DNA from: Pseudoxanthomonas sacheonensis
Lineage (GTDB): Bacteria > Pseudomonadota > Gammaproteobacteria > Xanthomonadales > Xanthomonadaceae
Length of the DNA stretch: 64,000 nucleotides
Assembly (NCBI RefSeq): GCF_010093305.1
Contig: NZ_PDWS01000002.1
Location: forward strand, 248,001-312,000
Direction of reading: 5' to 3'
In this document: in pieces, positions 41,801 through 49,151 of the stretch
Position numbering within the stretch: the stretch's first letter is position 1
Layout: every line of letters begins with the position of its first letter
The notes under the pieces: model-generated
Databases searched by the model: none
Told to the model about the DNA's origin: nothing
What the model saw: only the letters and a program-made list of their open reading frames with translations
Position numbers and translations under genes: made by a program

Positions 41801-42328
41801 GCGCTCCTTGTATTTGGAGATACCGGCCGCTTCTTCCAGATAGATGCGCAGGTCTTCCGGGCGCGCTTCGATGATCTGGCTGATCATGCCCTGCTCGATG
41901 ATCGAGTAGCTGCGCGGGCCCAGGCCGGTGCCCAGGAACAGGTCGGTGATGTCGCGGCGCCGGCACTTGGTGCCGTTCAAGTAATAGCTGCTGGTGCCGT
42001 CGCGGCTGACCAGGCGCTTGACCGAGATTTCGTTGAAGGCGGCGAACTCGCCGGCGATGGTGTGGTCGCTGTTGTCGAAGATCAGCTCCACCGTGGCCTG
42101 CGAGACGGGCTTGCGCGCGGCCGAACCGGAGAAGATCACGTCGGTCAGCGAATCGCCGCGCAAACGGCTGGCCGAGCTTTCGCCCATCACCCAGCGCACC
42201 GCATCGATGATGTTGGATTTGCCGCAACCGTTCGGACCGACCACGCCGGTCATGTTGGTGGGCAGATGCAGGGTGGTCGGGTCGACGAAGGATTTGAAAC
42301 CGGACAGCTTGATGGTGGAAAGGCGCAT
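38825..42328 (-). CDS. smc: Chromosome segregation protein SMC
   Basis: 1167 residues. The N-terminal Walker A is GPNGCGKSN. Coiled coils span ~170-500 and ~665-1000. The hinge lies between (~510-655, GARIALVSSDDDGS-type). The C-terminal signature is LLSGGEKAMTAVALVFAIFQ and Walker B is PFCLLDEVDAPLDEANVGRF. It works with ScpAB in DNA organisation. The start is the ATG of MRLSTIKLSGFKSF; seven upstream codons are also open but lack support. The first gene of smc-zipA-ligA. Confidence 0.97.
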   Translation of the reverse strand: MRLSTIKLSGFKSFVDPTTLHLPTNMTGVVGPNGCGKSNIIDAVRWVMGESSASRLRGDSLTDVIFSGSAARKPVSQATVELIFDNSDHTIAGEFAAFNEISVKRLVSRDGTSSYYLNGTKCRRRDITDLFLGTGLGPRSYSIIEQGMISQIIEARPEDLRIYLEEAAGISKYKERRKETETRIRHTRENLDRLGDLREEITKQLEHLKRQARQAEQYQALQEERKIKDAEWKALEYRGLDGELQKLREGLSQEETKLQQLIAEQREAERQLETGRAGRESASDALNKAQGEVYQVGSALARIEQQIQHQRELAERLQKARDEAQNALSELGQHISGDETKLAVLRESVAEAEPQLAQLQEDDQYKQEALREAETRLSDWQQRWEGHSRESSEAARAGEVERTRVDYLDKQSLEADRRREILTSERSGLDLDALAAAFEQAQLQHETQKASLDGLNADLEARKQAVGALQEQQRGAQSELAEVRKNTQAARGRLSSLETLQHAALGQEQGAAVAWLKARGLDSAARVGEKLSVESGWENAVEGALGQLIEGVLVDAPESLVEALGELGEGRIALVSSDDDGSSFAPTSLAAKVQGPLAIRRLLARLHVAEDLAEARRLLPQLGEGDSVITRGGERMGAGWVRVLRSGAAKQGALLREREIQSLRIDIEALQKREAELDQLLTSFRDQLLAAEQHREDAQRALYMAHRGVSELAGQLQSQQGKVESARNRIDRIDGELLQLHETLDNSREQAREARSKLEDAISRMGELETTRQALEAERRQLAEARDAARDAARNSRDTAHALALTLESQRTQIVALSQALERMSGQRGQLDTRLGELSSQLSAGDSPVESLENERQAALEQRVLADRQLGEARAALEGIDNDLRNFEQIRHQRDEQSLTQREVISQRKLDQQALSLKAEQLSSAVVNAGFVLEDVINGLPEVAAVADWEQAVSSIDGKMRRLEPVNLAAIHEYGEASQRSEYLEAQNADLTAALETLEEAIRKIDRETRGRFKDTFDRVNSGVQELYPRLFGGGHAYLELTGEDLLDTGVAIMARPPGKRVSNISLLSGGEKAMTAVALVFAIFQLNPAPFCLLDEVDAPLDEANVGRFTAMVKEMSEKVQFLFVSHNKSTMEAAHQLSGVTMREPGVSRLVSVDLEEAARLAGAA

Positions 42329-42516
42329 GCGGCGGTTGCTTCCAGGCATCGCGGCCGGACCGGCCGGCGCGCTGCCACATTTGTTAATCGGGATTAGGTT
42401 TCAACGCCAAATGCTTGATTCAAATGGCGAAGACACTCCGAAAACAGAGTATCAACCAGGGAGTATAACGGGCCGCAAGGGTGGAACGGCTGTCGCTGCA
42501 AGCCTGGACCTTATGT

Positions 42517-42589
42517 TTTGTAGAGCCGAGCTTGCTCGGCTGCTCCTGGCACGGATGGAAAAGCAGCCGAGCATGCTCGGCTCTACAAA
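42517..42589. repeat. Palindromic repeat, GTAGAGCCGAGC family
   Basis: A 28-bp inverted repeat with one mismatch: 42517-42544 and 42562-42589, with a 17-base loop. Each arm contains the internal palindrome GCCGAGCTTGCTCGGC or its variant GCCGAGCATGCTCGGC. It lies in the ~300-base gap between the smc start and the stop of the DUF748 gene. I see no other feature in that gap. Confidence 0.85.
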
Positions 42590-42629
42590 GCGCATGGCCA
42601 CCAGCCGCTTCCGGCGACCTGTCGGCCTG

Positions 42630-45545
42630 TCATTCCAAGCCCAGTTCCAGCCGTACCTGGCCCTCGTGCGCCACCGGCGCCTTGTTGGCGGTGATGAAGA
42701 CTCGGACCGGGTCCAGTTCGCCGCCCGCCAGCAGGGCGTCCTGGATGGCGCTGGCGCGGGTACGGCCCAGCTCCTGCAATTCGGCGGGCGTTGCCTGGTA
42801 GCGGGTCAGCAGCTCGGTCTTGAGCCAGGCCGCCTGCGCCTGTTCGCGCAATGCCCGCTTTTCCTTGCGGCTGGCTTCTTCTTCAGCCGCCGGGGGTTCC
42901 GGATCGGGCAATTCCGGCTTGCTGCCGACCACTTGCCTGTAGAGCTTGCTGAGCAATTCCACCCGCCGTTCGGGGTCCATCGTCGCCAGGGATACTCCGG
43001 CCTCCCCCGCTTTCTCCTGGCCCGCCAGCGCCTGCTGCAGGCGCGCCTCGGCCAGCGCACCGGGGTCCAGTGCGGCGACTACGCCGGAGGGAATGTCCAG
43101 CTTGAGCGCCGGCCTGTCCGCCAGGCCCTTGGCCAGTGCGGCGAGCTGGGTCCTGGCGCTTTCGGAAAGTTCGGCCGAACCCGGCGCGAAGCTCACGTAT
43201 TGCGCATCCTCCGCTCCGGCGAACAGCGAACCGAGAAAGGAGAACGGCGCGGTCACCACTTTGGTCAGGATGTTCTTGACGATCTGCCAGACCACCGGAC
43301 CGACGCGGAACTTGGGATCGTCCAGGGTGCCGTTGACCGGCAGGTCGAGGTCGATGACGCCGTGGCGGTCCTTCAGCAGCGAGGTCGCCAACCGCACCGG
43401 CAGCGAAACCTTGTCCTTGCTGTCGGTGGCCTGGCCCCATTCCAGCTGATCCAGGATCACATGGTGGGCGGCCTGCAGTTTGCGGTCGTCGATCCGGTAG
43501 TGCAGCTCGGTGGTCAGCTTGCCCTTGGCGATCGCGTAGCCGGCGAAGCGTCCCGAATACGGATTGAAGATGGGCAGGTCGATGTTGCGGAAGGTCATCC
43601 TGATGTCGGTGTGCTTGTCGTAGGCGAACAGGTTGGTGCCGCCCTGGATGGTCACCGGCGAATACTTGTTGATGATCTGGCCCTTGAGGTCGATGTCGGC
43701 CACCGAGTCGGTGGCGGTGGACAGGCCGGCGATGCTGCCGCTGAGCGCGTCGATGCGGGCCTGGAAGTTGGGTTCGATGGAATAGTCGGCGAAGCCCATC
43801 ACCCCGTTCTCCAGCGACAGGCGGCCAATCTTGATGGGCATCTCCGCCGTTTCTTTTTCGCTGGACGCGGCCGGCGCAGTGCCCGACGGCGTGGACAGGA
43901 TGCTGACCAGGTTGATGGTGCGGTCCGGCGCCACGATCACCCGGGCGAACGGCTTGCGCGCCTTTATCTGTTTGATGGAAACCGAATCGGGTGCCTGCGC
44001 GAAAGCGATGCCCTGCGCATCGAGGCGATCCCAGGAAATGAATTCGCGGGCGCCGGCGGTTTCAAGCAAATCGAAATCCGATACCGAAGCGTCGCCATCG
44101 AAACTCAGCGATGGGCCCGGCTCCGGTTCCGGCTGCAGACGCAGCTGGCCTTTGGCGCCCACTACGCCGGACTTCAAGGTCAAGCCGGGGTATTGCGGCA
44201 GATAGGCCATCACCTCGCGCAACGGCAGGCCGGACAATTCCACCTGCAGGTCCGCCGCTGTCGTTTCCGGCACCACGCTGCCGCTCAGCGACAACGGCGC
44301 CTTGCCGTTGAGCGTGGTCTGCAAGGTGAGCGACAACGGTTTGGTCAGGTCCAGGCTGACCTCTTCGACATTCAACGCCAACGGCGAGAGCTGGAATTTC
44401 GCCGCCGGGCTCACGCTTCGATCCTCGAAATCCAGCCGCCCCTGCTGCAACGCAAGCTGGCCCAGCGCGACCTTCCAATCCGACGACGCGGCCGCTGGTC
44501 TGGAGGCCGGTGCAACCGTAGCGGCTTCCGGCGACGGAGCCAACAGGCGGTCCAGATTCAACGAACCGTCGCGCTCCCGCCACAGCGTGGCCTGCATGCC
44601 TTCCAGACGCAGGGCGTCGATGTCCACCATCCGCCGCGCCAGCGACAGACGGGTATTGTCCAGTGAAGCTTTCGGCAGCGTCACCCAGTCCTTGTCCACG
44701 CCGCGTGCGCGTAGGGCCAGCCCGGTGGCCATGGCCTTGGACAAGGTCGCATCCAGCTGCGTACCGGCCTGCCTGCCGGCGGAGAACACATAACGCCCAT
44801 CCACGTCGAAGCTGCCTGCACTGAGTTCCATCGGCAGTTCGTCACTCAGGAATTCGTAAACGCTGCGCGCCTGCAGCGCAGCGACGCGGAACTGGCCGGT
44901 GGAAGCCAACGGCTGCAGGTTCAATTTGCCCTGCCAATCGAAACGCTCGCCCCGCTCGCTTGCGGCGGCCAAGGTGAAACCGCCGCTCTCGGCGGTGGTG
45001 CGGAAATCGCGCAGACTGAAATCGATGGGCGCCAGGGTTTTTTCCGGCTTCAGGCGACGGCTCTGGTCGGCGAAATCGACACGGCCGCGATTGACCTGGA
45101 ATTGCTCTATCAGCACTTCCGGCGTCGGCGTTTCTTCCTTTTCCTTCGGTATCAACTCCGCCAGGTTAAGCGAACCGTCCGCACGGATGATGGCGCGCGC
45201 GAACGGCTCGTCCATGGCGACCTGACGGAATACGTAACCGCTTTTCCACAACGAGGAAACCTGGAAATCGGCGGACAAGCGCTTCAGCGCCACCAGCGGT
45301 TTGCCGCGCGCGACGCCGCGGTCGCGGATGGCGATGTCGCGGATTTCCAGTTGGAAGGTGAAAGGATTGAACTTGATCTCGCCCAGGGCCAGATCCTTGC
45401 CCAGTTCCGTGGCCACGTATCCGATGGCTTGGGAGCGCATGTATCTGGGCAGCGCCCAGAAACCCAGCAAGGCGTACAGACCGACCAGCAGCGCCAGTGC
45501 GAGAGGGACGAAGAAAAGCAGCCTGGATTTCTTCCAGAACGACAT
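42630..45545 (-). CDS. DUF748 / AsmA-like envelope protein
   Basis: 971 residues. One N-terminal membrane segment (LLFFVPLALALLVGLYALLGF) is followed by a long periplasmic part of repeated beta strands. Characteristic stretches are LEIRDIAIRD, GSLNLAELIP, GRVDFADQS and the C-terminal NPYSGRFAGYAIAKGKL; VSFAPGSAELSESARTQLAALA recalls an OmpA-type start. AsmA-like proteins are thought to carry phospholipid across the periplasm. The ATG at 45545 (MSFWKKSR) was chosen by the membrane helix; earlier in-frame starts exist. It diverges from the GntR operon. Confidence 0.85.
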   Translation of the reverse strand: MSFWKKSRLLFFVPLALALLVGLYALLGFWALPRYMRSQAIGYVATELGKDLALGEIKFNPFTFQLEIRDIAIRDRGVARGKPLVALKRLSADFQVSSLWKSGYVFRQVAMDEPFARAIIRADGSLNLAELIPKEKEETPTPEVLIEQFQVNRGRVDFADQSRRLKPEKTLAPIDFSLRDFRTTAESGGFTLAAASERGERFDWQGKLNLQPLASTGQFRVAALQARSVYEFLSDELPMELSAGSFDVDGRYVFSAGRQAGTQLDATLSKAMATGLALRARGVDKDWVTLPKASLDNTRLSLARRMVDIDALRLEGMQATLWRERDGSLNLDRLLAPSPEAATVAPASRPAAASSDWKVALGQLALQQGRLDFEDRSVSPAAKFQLSPLALNVEEVSLDLTKPLSLTLQTTLNGKAPLSLSGSVVPETTAADLQVELSGLPLREVMAYLPQYPGLTLKSGVVGAKGQLRLQPEPEPGPSLSFDGDASVSDFDLLETAGAREFISWDRLDAQGIAFAQAPDSVSIKQIKARKPFARVIVAPDRTINLVSILSTPSGTAPAASSEKETAEMPIKIGRLSLENGVMGFADYSIEPNFQARIDALSGSIAGLSTATDSVADIDLKGQIINKYSPVTIQGGTNLFAYDKHTDIRMTFRNIDLPIFNPYSGRFAGYAIAKGKLTTELHYRIDDRKLQAAHHVILDQLEWGQATDSKDKVSLPVRLATSLLKDRHGVIDLDLPVNGTLDDPKFRVGPVVWQIVKNILTKVVTAPFSFLGSLFAGAEDAQYVSFAPGSAELSESARTQLAALAKGLADRPALKLDIPSGVVAALDPGALAEARLQQALAGQEKAGEAGVSLATMDPERRVELLSKLYRQVVGSKPELPDPEPPAAEEEASRKEKRALREQAQAAWLKTELLTRYQATPAELQELGRTRASAIQDALLAGGELDPVRVFITANKAPVAHEGQVRLELGLE

Positions 45546-45788
45546 GACGCCACCGCATGCCCGCTTGGGGGCGATCATCATGCAGTAGTTTTCGTTATAG
45601 CGGACAGGCGGGCTAAGCGGCATGGGTCGCAGATCGAGTTCCTCGAATCGTGCCCATGAATGCGCTTCGCTAGATGCGGCATTCCGCACCGTCGATCCGG
45701 ATCGAAGCGGGCTTCCCCGACGACACCGATCAACGACAGTCCATCGCAGCAGCCGGCCGCCCCCTCGTTTTGCATGACTTTCAGGGGG
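45546..45788. other. Divergent spacer upstream of DUF748 gene
   Basis: About 240 bases with no recognised gene or repeat. TATAAC on the minus strand near 45595-45600 is a weak -10 candidate for the DUF748 gene. Confidence 0.4.
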
Positions 45789-45831
45789 TTGACAGCGGGT
45801 AATGTTCGTACTGTACTAATAGTCACAGTAC
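45789..45831 (+). promoter_or_regulatory. Promoter and palindromic operator of the GntR/ABC operon
   Basis: A consensus -35 TTGACA (45789-45794) is followed after 17 bases by TGTACT (45812-45817) as -10. A perfect inverted repeat GTACTGT (45808-45814) and ACAGTAC (45825-45831), 10 bases apart and with an inner ACTAATAGT, covers the -10 and start region. This is where a repressor would block RNA polymerase; the first gene is a GntR regulator, so autorepression is likely. Confidence 0.75.
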
Positions 45832-45854
45832 AGAAGACACAGTAGAGACGGACA

Positions 45855-46265
45855 ATGGCGCGCACCCAGGCATTGATGCTCCAGATCGCCACTGGCGATC
45901 CCCGCCCCATCAGCAAACAGATCGTGGATGCGATCCGCATGAAGATCGCCACGGCCGAGCTGGCCACCGGCGACCAACTGCCCAGCGTGCGCGGGCTGGC
46001 GCAGCAGCTGACCATCAATCCCAACACCGTGGCCAAGGCCTATGCCGAACTCACCACAGAGGGTTGGCTGGAATCGCGCCAAGGGCTGGGCCTGTATGTG
46101 GCCACGCCGCGCCAGCGTCTGAGCGACGCCGAACGCGAACGGCGACTGGACGAGGCGATCGGGCGCTTCCTCAACGACGTGATCGCGCTGGACTACCCGC
46201 CTGGCGAGGTGCAGGCGCGCCTGGAAGCCGAGTTTCGCGCGTTGGCGCCCCGCAAGACCGCCTGA
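45855..46265 (+). CDS. GntR-family repressor, YtrA subfamily
   Basis: 136 residues. The N-terminal winged helix-turn-helix (~10-75) has ISKQIVDAIRMKIA, LPSVRGLAQQLTINPNTVAKAYAELTTEGWLESRQGLGLYV. A short C-terminal helical part (~80-136) lacks a ligand domain, typical of the YtrA subfamily, whose genes lead ABC transporter operons. The palindromic operator in its promoter is the likely target. It starts 24 bases after the operator. The gene order GntR-ATPase-permease supports the assignment. Confidence 0.92.
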   Translation: MARTQALMLQIATGDPRPISKQIVDAIRMKIATAELATGDQLPSVRGLAQQLTINPNTVAKAYAELTTEGWLESRQGLGLYVATPRQRLSDAERERRLDEAIGRFLNDVIALDYPPGEVQARLEAEFRALAPRKTA

Positions 46266-46318
46266 CTCCATCACCTGACCCCTTCCCTTCGCCAGCTCCC
46301 GCTACGCACGAGACCGCC

Positions 46319-47251
46319 ATGTCCGTTCCGCAAAACTATTACGTGATCGAAACCGAGACGCTGAGCAAGCGTTACGGACGCAAGCTGGCGCTCGACCGCC
46401 TGGACCTGCGCATCCCGCGTGGACGCATCCACGCCATCGTCGGCGCCAACGGCGCCGGCAAATCCACTTTGTTCCGCGTCCTGCTCGGCTTTCTTCCGCA
46501 GACGGCGGGCCAGGCGCGGGTCCTGGGACGCGACAGCCGCAAGCTGACGCCGGGCGACCGCGAACGCATCGGCTTCGTCAACGAAGAGCACACGCTCCCC
46601 GGCTGGATGAAGGTGTCGGCGGTCACCGCGATGCACCGCCGCCTGTATTCGCGCTGGAACGAAGCCGCCTTCCGCGGCGTGCTGGACCACTACCACGTAC
46701 TGCCGGAACAGAAGGTCGGCCAGCTCTCGCGCGGCGAGCGCGCCGGTTTCAATCTGGCCCTGGCGCTTGCGCAGCGCCCCGAGCTGCTGGTGCTGGACGA
46801 ACCGACCCTGGGCCTGGACGTGGTCGCCAAGCGCGCGTTCCTGGAATCGCTGATGTACAGCAACGCCGCCGACGAATGCACGGTGATCTATTGCTCGCAC
46901 CAGATGGAAGAGATCGAGCGCGTCGCCGACAACCTGATCATCCTGGAGCGCGGACAGCTGAAGAACATGTCCGCACCCGACGATTTCTGCGCACGGGTAA
47001 CGCACTGGGTCGCCGACATGCCTTTCAAGGGGCCCGAGCCTGCCGCCGTGCCCGGCTTGCTGGAGGTGCAGCGCCTGGACGGCCTGCACCACTATCTGGT
47101 GCTGGACCAGGACGAGCGTTTCGGCGATTTCCTGCGCACCCACGGCGCACGTTCGGTGCAAAGCATGCAAGTGAGCCTGGATCGCGCTGTCAACAGCTTC
47201 CTGGCCAAGAACCACGCCGCGCCGCAGGCGCTTGCAAGCGCGTCCGCCTGA
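46319..47251 (+). CDS. ABC transporter ATP-binding protein of the GntR operon
   Basis: 310 residues. Walker A GANGAGKST is at ~37-45. The signature-like LSRGERAGFNLALALAQRP replaces the usual LSGGQ. Walker B is LLVLDEPTLGLD and the switch His is in CSHQMEEIE. The C-terminal ~85 residues form an extra domain. It starts at the ATG 54 bases after the regulator stop. It powers the permease encoded next. The deviation from LSGGQ to LSRGE also occurs in other exporters of YtrB type. Confidence 0.92.
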   Translation: MSVPQNYYVIETETLSKRYGRKLALDRLDLRIPRGRIHAIVGANGAGKSTLFRVLLGFLPQTAGQARVLGRDSRKLTPGDRERIGFVNEEHTLPGWMKVSAVTAMHRRLYSRWNEAAFRGVLDHYHVLPEQKVGQLSRGERAGFNLALALAQRPELLVLDEPTLGLDVVAKRAFLESLMYSNAADECTVIYCSHQMEEIERVADNLIILERGQLKNMSAPDDFCARVTHWVADMPFKGPEPAAVPGLLEVQRLDGLHHYLVLDQDERFGDFLRTHGARSVQSMQVSLDRAVNSFLAKNHAAPQALASASA

Positions 47252-47279
47252 CGCGGCGCCAACCCCGGAGAATCGAAAC

Positions 47280-49097
47280 ATGTGGGATTTGTTCAAGGCC
47301 GAACTACTGCGTTTCCGCAGCTGGGCCATCGCCTATGCCGCGCTGCAGTTGGTCCTGCTCGGCTTCATGAGCCGCGTGGTCGACATGGCGCAACAACCGC
47401 TGCTGGTCTACGAAGTCATAGGCGGTCTGTACGGATTGACCGGCTTGCTGCTTGGGCTCTATCAGATGGGCGGCTACCGGCGCCCCAACACCTGGTTGAA
47501 CCTGCTGCATCGGCCCATGCCGTCCTGGCGAATCGCCGCCGCTCTGTACGGCGCCGGCGCGCTGTTGCTGGCGATCGCCGTGCTGCTTCCGTTGCTGGTG
47601 CTGGCCGGCTGGCAGGAATCGATGACCGCGCGCGTGGTCGATACGCGCCACTTGCTGCTGGCGCTGTCGGGGTGGCTGGTGGCGCTGTGCGCTTATCTGG
47701 CCGGCGGTTACGCCATGCTGGCCAACAAACGCTACAGCTTCTGCGCACTGGTATTCGTGCTGTTGCTGGTCTTCTGCAAGGCTACGGGCATGGGCGCTAT
47801 CGCGATGCAATGCATGGCGCTCGCGTTCCTGGCGGCCATGAACCTGACCGCGTTCAAACCGGATCTGGACGCGGCGCCACGCAATCTTGCGGGCATCGCG
47901 GTCACCGCGCTGCCGCTGCAGATGGCGATGTGGTTCGCGCTGGTGATGGTGGGTTTCGGAGTGGAATTCGTCTGGATAGCGCAGGGTTCGCATCCCAACA
48001 ACATGGCGGTGCCGCTGCCGGGTGGCGAGAAAGAAGCGGAAAACGCCGAGGCCAAGGATCTGATGATCGCCGGGCTGAGAAACAGTGCAGATCCGCAAGC
48101 GCCGCTATGGCGCGAACAGGCCGGCATTTCCGAGATGTTCGGGATAGAGTCCTATCTGCGTGCGGTGCCGGTGCGCAACGAACTGACCAACCTGGCGCCG
48201 ATGGAATTCGACGACACGACCCGCCGCGTACGTTGGGTGTTCAGCCACGACGACATGCGTTTCCACGGCTACAGCCTGGTGGACAAGCGCCCGGTGGGCA
48301 CGCTGGGCGTCGCTGGGCAGCAGCCGTTCCCCTCGCCTCCGCTGTCCGGTCCCGGCAGCGTCTTTTTCACCGCCGACACCGTGTACCAGTACTACGAAGA
48401 CGACGAGTCGATGCTGCCGCGCGCGCATCTGCCGTCGGGCGAAGTCGTCACCGGTTACGGAAAAGTCGGCGACGATCTGGCGCTGCTCAGCAACCGCGGC
48501 CTGTATTTCTACGACCTGGAGGAATTCAAGAACGACGATGGCGTGCTGACGCCGCGTCAGCGCGTTCCGCTGCCGGGCAAGCCGGGCGACCTGATACGCA
48601 TCGAGTTGATGGAACTGCTGGACGGCTGGCTGGGTTCCTTCACCTACACGCGCCGTTCCTACAACGCCGAGGGCGCATTGCCTTTCCAGCAATTGATCAG
48701 AGTGGACACGCAGGGCCACGTCGCCCAGGTCGCGCGGCGCGATTTGGTCATGGATTATCCGGTCGCCTGGCGTTACCAGAACTGGTACACCTCGCCCGCA
48801 CTGTATTCCGCGCAGAGGGCCATCGCCCGCCTGTTCTCGGGTTACCTGCCGGACGAGGAAACCGACCGCCCCGCAGTGCCCCGCAGCGCCCGGACGATCG
48901 CCGCCGTGCTGATGCTGCTTTCGCTGCTGGGCGCAGTCTGGCGAACGCGCCAGACCGCGCTTGCGATGCCGGCGCGCATCGCCTGGATCGTGGTTTGCGG
49001 AGCGGTCGGCCTGCCCGCCTTGATGAGCCTCTGGTTGATCCATCCCAAACGCGAAGCGCTGGAGGACCTGCCGCTGGCGCAGGCCGCTACGGCATGA
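47280..49097 (+). CDS. ABC permease with a large extracytoplasmic domain
   Basis: 605 residues, much longer than a normal ABC-2 permease. Membrane segments lie at about 13-35, 45-62, 80-108, 122-145, 150-168, 170-185 and 200-230. Then comes a ~320-residue polar region (~235-555) rich in beta strands (DDLALLSNRGLYFYDLEEF, GSVFFTADTVYQYYEDD), and two final helices (~548-600). It should expose this region to the periplasm. The start follows GGAG by nine bases. It pairs with the ATPase just upstream; the peptidase gene follows. Confidence 0.85.
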   Translation: MWDLFKAELLRFRSWAIAYAALQLVLLGFMSRVVDMAQQPLLVYEVIGGLYGLTGLLLGLYQMGGYRRPNTWLNLLHRPMPSWRIAAALYGAGALLLAIAVLLPLLVLAGWQESMTARVVDTRHLLLALSGWLVALCAYLAGGYAMLANKRYSFCALVFVLLLVFCKATGMGAIAMQCMALAFLAAMNLTAFKPDLDAAPRNLAGIAVTALPLQMAMWFALVMVGFGVEFVWIAQGSHPNNMAVPLPGGEKEAENAEAKDLMIAGLRNSADPQAPLWREQAGISEMFGIESYLRAVPVRNELTNLAPMEFDDTTRRVRWVFSHDDMRFHGYSLVDKRPVGTLGVAGQQPFPSPPLSGPGSVFFTADTVYQYYEDDESMLPRAHLPSGEVVTGYGKVGDDLALLSNRGLYFYDLEEFKNDDGVLTPRQRVPLPGKPGDLIRIELMELLDGWLGSFTYTRRSYNAEGALPFQQLIRVDTQGHVAQVARRDLVMDYPVAWRYQNWYTSPALYSAQRAIARLFSGYLPDEETDRPAVPRSARTIAAVLMLLSLLGAVWRTRQTALAMPARIAWIVVCGAVGLPALMSLWLIHPKREALEDLPLAQAATA

Positions 49098-49151
49098 CCC
49101 ACCGCTGATCCCATTCCGGCCCGTCCTTGCACGGGTTCGCAGGAGAAGAAC

